Shown here: piece after piece, positions 4,586 to 6,184 of the stretch | How positions within the stretch are numbered: position 1 is the stretch's first letter | Layout: each line of letters begins with the position of its first letter | Assembly (NCBI GenBank): GCA_013336205.1 | Contig: JAAXUD010000182.1 | Location: 1 to 6,184 of the forward strand | Direction of reading: 5' to 3' | Source of the DNA: Lentimicrobium sp. | GTDB taxonomy: Bacteria; Bacteroidota; Bacteroidia; Bacteroidales; Lentimicrobiaceae | DNA length: 6,184 nucleotides | Position numbers and translations under genes: made by a program | Notes under the pieces: model-generated | Database searches by the model: none | What the model saw: only the letters and a program-made list of their open reading frames with translations | What the model was told of the DNA's origin: nothing

Positions 4586-6184
4586 CTAGATTACAGACTC
4601 TGAAAGCCGGCTGATTCTGTATACCTTACTTACCCCTTTTACTTTATTAAGCTCACTTATACAGCGATTCAGGTCATCGGTATCATGCACCAAAAGCATA
4701 ATAGTTGCCTCATAAACCTCTCCTGTTGAATCAATGTGGAATGATCTGATATTTAGCCCCATTTGTTCTGAAATAATCTTTACAATCTCAGTTATCGTCC
4801 CTTGTTTGTCAAATCCGGTCAATCTGATCCCACTGAGGTAAGTAACAGCTTCCCGGTTCGACCAGTTGGTTTTTACAATCCTGTTTCCATATTTAGACAT
4901 CAACTGAATTGCTTCGGTGCAGTTTGTCCGGTGTATCCAGATACTTCCCTCCTGCGCCATAAATCCAATCACATCATCACCGGGAATAGGATTACAACAG
5001 TCTGATATTCTGTACTCTACTTCACCATTCTCATTTTTTCCGGTTTTGTCAGGTAGTTTACTCATCACCTGATCGGCCAGCTTTTGTGGAATATTTGGTT
5101 TAGACCTGGAGAACGGGCGGGTTATAATATTAAGCCAGCCACTTTTATCATGCTGCTGCACACATTCTTTTAGCTCCTTAAGGCCCAGTTCACCGAGTGC
5201 GACCTTGTAATAAAGATCAATGGTTGAATTAATCCGGTTACATTCCTGAAACCTTAACAGGTTGGTCCTGTTCATTTCCATTTTAAGTTCAGCAAAATAC
5301 TTTTCCAGTTTTGCTTTGCCATCCTCCGCAAACTTTTTCCTTTGTTCTTTGAGTGCATCCTTAATGAAAGACCTGGCCTTTGCAGTTGCAACAAAATCCA
5401 TCCATTCATCACGCGGGGTTTGTTTTTTCGAGGTAATAATCTCTATCTGGTCTCCGCTTTTCAGCGGATGATTTAAAGCTACCAGCCGGTGATTCACTTT
5501 GGCTCCGATACAATGGTTGCCTATTTCTGAGTGGATGTTATACGCGAAATCAAGGGCTGTAGAGTTTGAAGGCAATGTTTTTTCTTCACCTTTCGGGGTA
5601 AAAACGATAATTTCATCCGCAAACAGGTTCAATTTAAATTCATCAAGAAAAGCCAGTGCATTTGAATCGGGAGACTGCAATAGCTCTTTGATTTTACTCA
5701 GCCATCGGTCAAGTCCACTTTCGCTGTTTGTTTTTTCTTTATATTTCCAATGGGCAGCATAGCCTTTTTCAGCGATTTCCTCCATCCTTCTGGTACGGAT
5801 CTGTACTTCGACCCATTGCCCGTCCTGACTCATAACGGTAGTATGTAACGACTCATACCCATTTGCTTTGGGGGCTGAAACCCAATCGCGCAATCGGTTT
5901 TGCTTTGGACTATAAAAATCGGTAACTATAGAATAGGCCTGCCAGCATTGGTATTTTTCATTCTCGAAATTAGTATCAATAATTATTCTGACTGCAAACA
6001 GATCGTAAACCTCTTCAAAAGGGACCTGTTTATTTTTCATTTTATTGTAGATCGAGTATACTGACTTTTCACGTCCGGTTATTTCAAAAACAAGGCCATT
6101 TTCGAGAAGCGCTTTCCTGATCGGGAAAATAAATTTGTTGATGAACTTCGATCTGGAAACCGCTGTTTCCTCAAGTTTTTTGGA
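4586..6184 (-). CDS. spoT: Bifunctional (p)ppGpp synthetase/hydrolase, Rel/SpoT family (5' end outside window)
   Basis: Rel/SpoT enzymes make (p)ppGpp from ATP and GTP or GDP, and degrade it, setting the stringent response. The visible 532 residues run in frame from the window edge, so the N-terminal HD hydrolase domain (roughly 200 residues) is off-window. The ATG at 6040 is internal: the 48 codons upstream encode synthetase sequence including ITGREKSVYSIYNKM. Numbering from the edge: GREKS (37-41), RLRDW (97-101), GYESLHTT (109-116), VEVQIRT (125-131) and GYAAHWKYKE (141-150) form the synthetase; a TGS domain at about 190-255; a helical region; a zinc-finger-like DCCNPIPGD (395-403) with His418 and Cys422; and an ACT domain at about 450-525. 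RLRD matches the basic RxKD signature of bifunctional enzymes, not the acidic ExDD of RelA. The Fur-family gene follows after 195 bp. The symbol could equally be rel. Confidence 0.94.
   Translation of the reverse strand, partial: SKKLEETAVSRSKFINKFIFPIRKALLENGLVFEITGREKSVYSIYNKMKNKQVPFEEVYDLFAVRIIIDTNFENEKYQCWQAYSIVTDFYSPKQNRLRDWVSAPKANGYESLHTTVMSQDGQWVEVQIRTRRMEEIAEKGYAAHWKYKEKTNSESGLDRWLSKIKELLQSPDSNALAFLDEFKLNLFADEIIVFTPKGEEKTLPSNSTALDFAYNIHSEIGNHCIGAKVNHRLVALNHPLKSGDQIEIITSKKQTPRDEWMDFVATAKARSFIKDALKEQRKKFAEDGKAKLEKYFAELKMEMNRTNLLRFQECNRINSTIDLYYKVALGELGLKELKECVQQHDKSGWLNIITRPFSRSKPNIPQKLADQVMSKLPDKTGKNENGEVEYRISDCCNPIPGDDVIGFMAQEGSIWIHRTNCTEAIQLMSKYGNRIVKTNWSNREAVTYLSGIRLTGFDKQGTITEIVKIISEQMGLNIRSFHIDSTGEVYEATIMLLVHDTDDLNRCISELNKVKGVSKVYRISRLSESVI

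Noticed and set aside
4586..6040. rel/spoT starting at the ATG at 6040
   Set aside because: The frame upstream stays open to the window edge and encodes conserved synthetase sequence (GREKSVYSIYNKM), so this Met is internal.

Overview
The window is a chromosomal, core-genome segment that looks like a respiring member of the Bacteroidetes (Bacteroidota). The grounds are moderate-to-low GC with AT-rich intergenic DNA, few Shine-Dalgarno sites, the gene order rel/spoT - Fur-family regulator - purA, and a CcmE carrying a Cys-Pro-Ser-Lys-Tyr haem site. The lineage is inferred from these features, not from a search. All supported genes lie on the minus strand, so the window reads from right to left.

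Right to left: (1) a rel/spoT (p)ppGpp synthetase/hydrolase gene, cut by the window edge so that its N-terminal hydrolase part is missing (4586-6184); (2) a 195-bp AT-rich gap; (3) a Fur-family metal-responsive repressor without the usual CxxC zinc site (3890-4390); (4) a likely intrinsic terminator (3793-3822); (5) a complete purA for adenylosuccinate synthase (2432-3727); (6) a run of cytochrome c maturation genes: ccmB, which needs a TTG start (1749-2405), ccmC (1067-1729), a 48-residue CcmD-like membrane protein (615-761) and ccmE (107-526). Between ccmC and the CcmD-like gene is a 305-bp stretch with a degenerate 8/16-bp polypyrimidine tandem repeat and a pair of 12-bp direct repeats. A 21-bp perfect inverted repeat lies past the end of ccmE.

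The ccm genes encode the part of System I that delivers haem: CcmB is the membrane subunit of the CcmAB transporter, CcmC loads haem onto CcmE, CcmD assists its release, and CcmE carries haem in the periplasm. ccmA, ccmF and the thiol-reducing components are not in view; ccmF may lie to the left. Rel and PurA are linked through purine metabolism, since ppGpp is a known inhibitor of adenylosuccinate synthase in E. coli, and a Fur-type regulator beside haem-handling genes would make sense for iron control. That wiring is inference. I see no mobile element, CRISPR array, tRNA or rRNA, and no clearly new system. The points most worth a second look are the variant CcmE site, the Fur protein without its zinc cysteines, the repeat tract inside the ccm cluster and the long palindrome.
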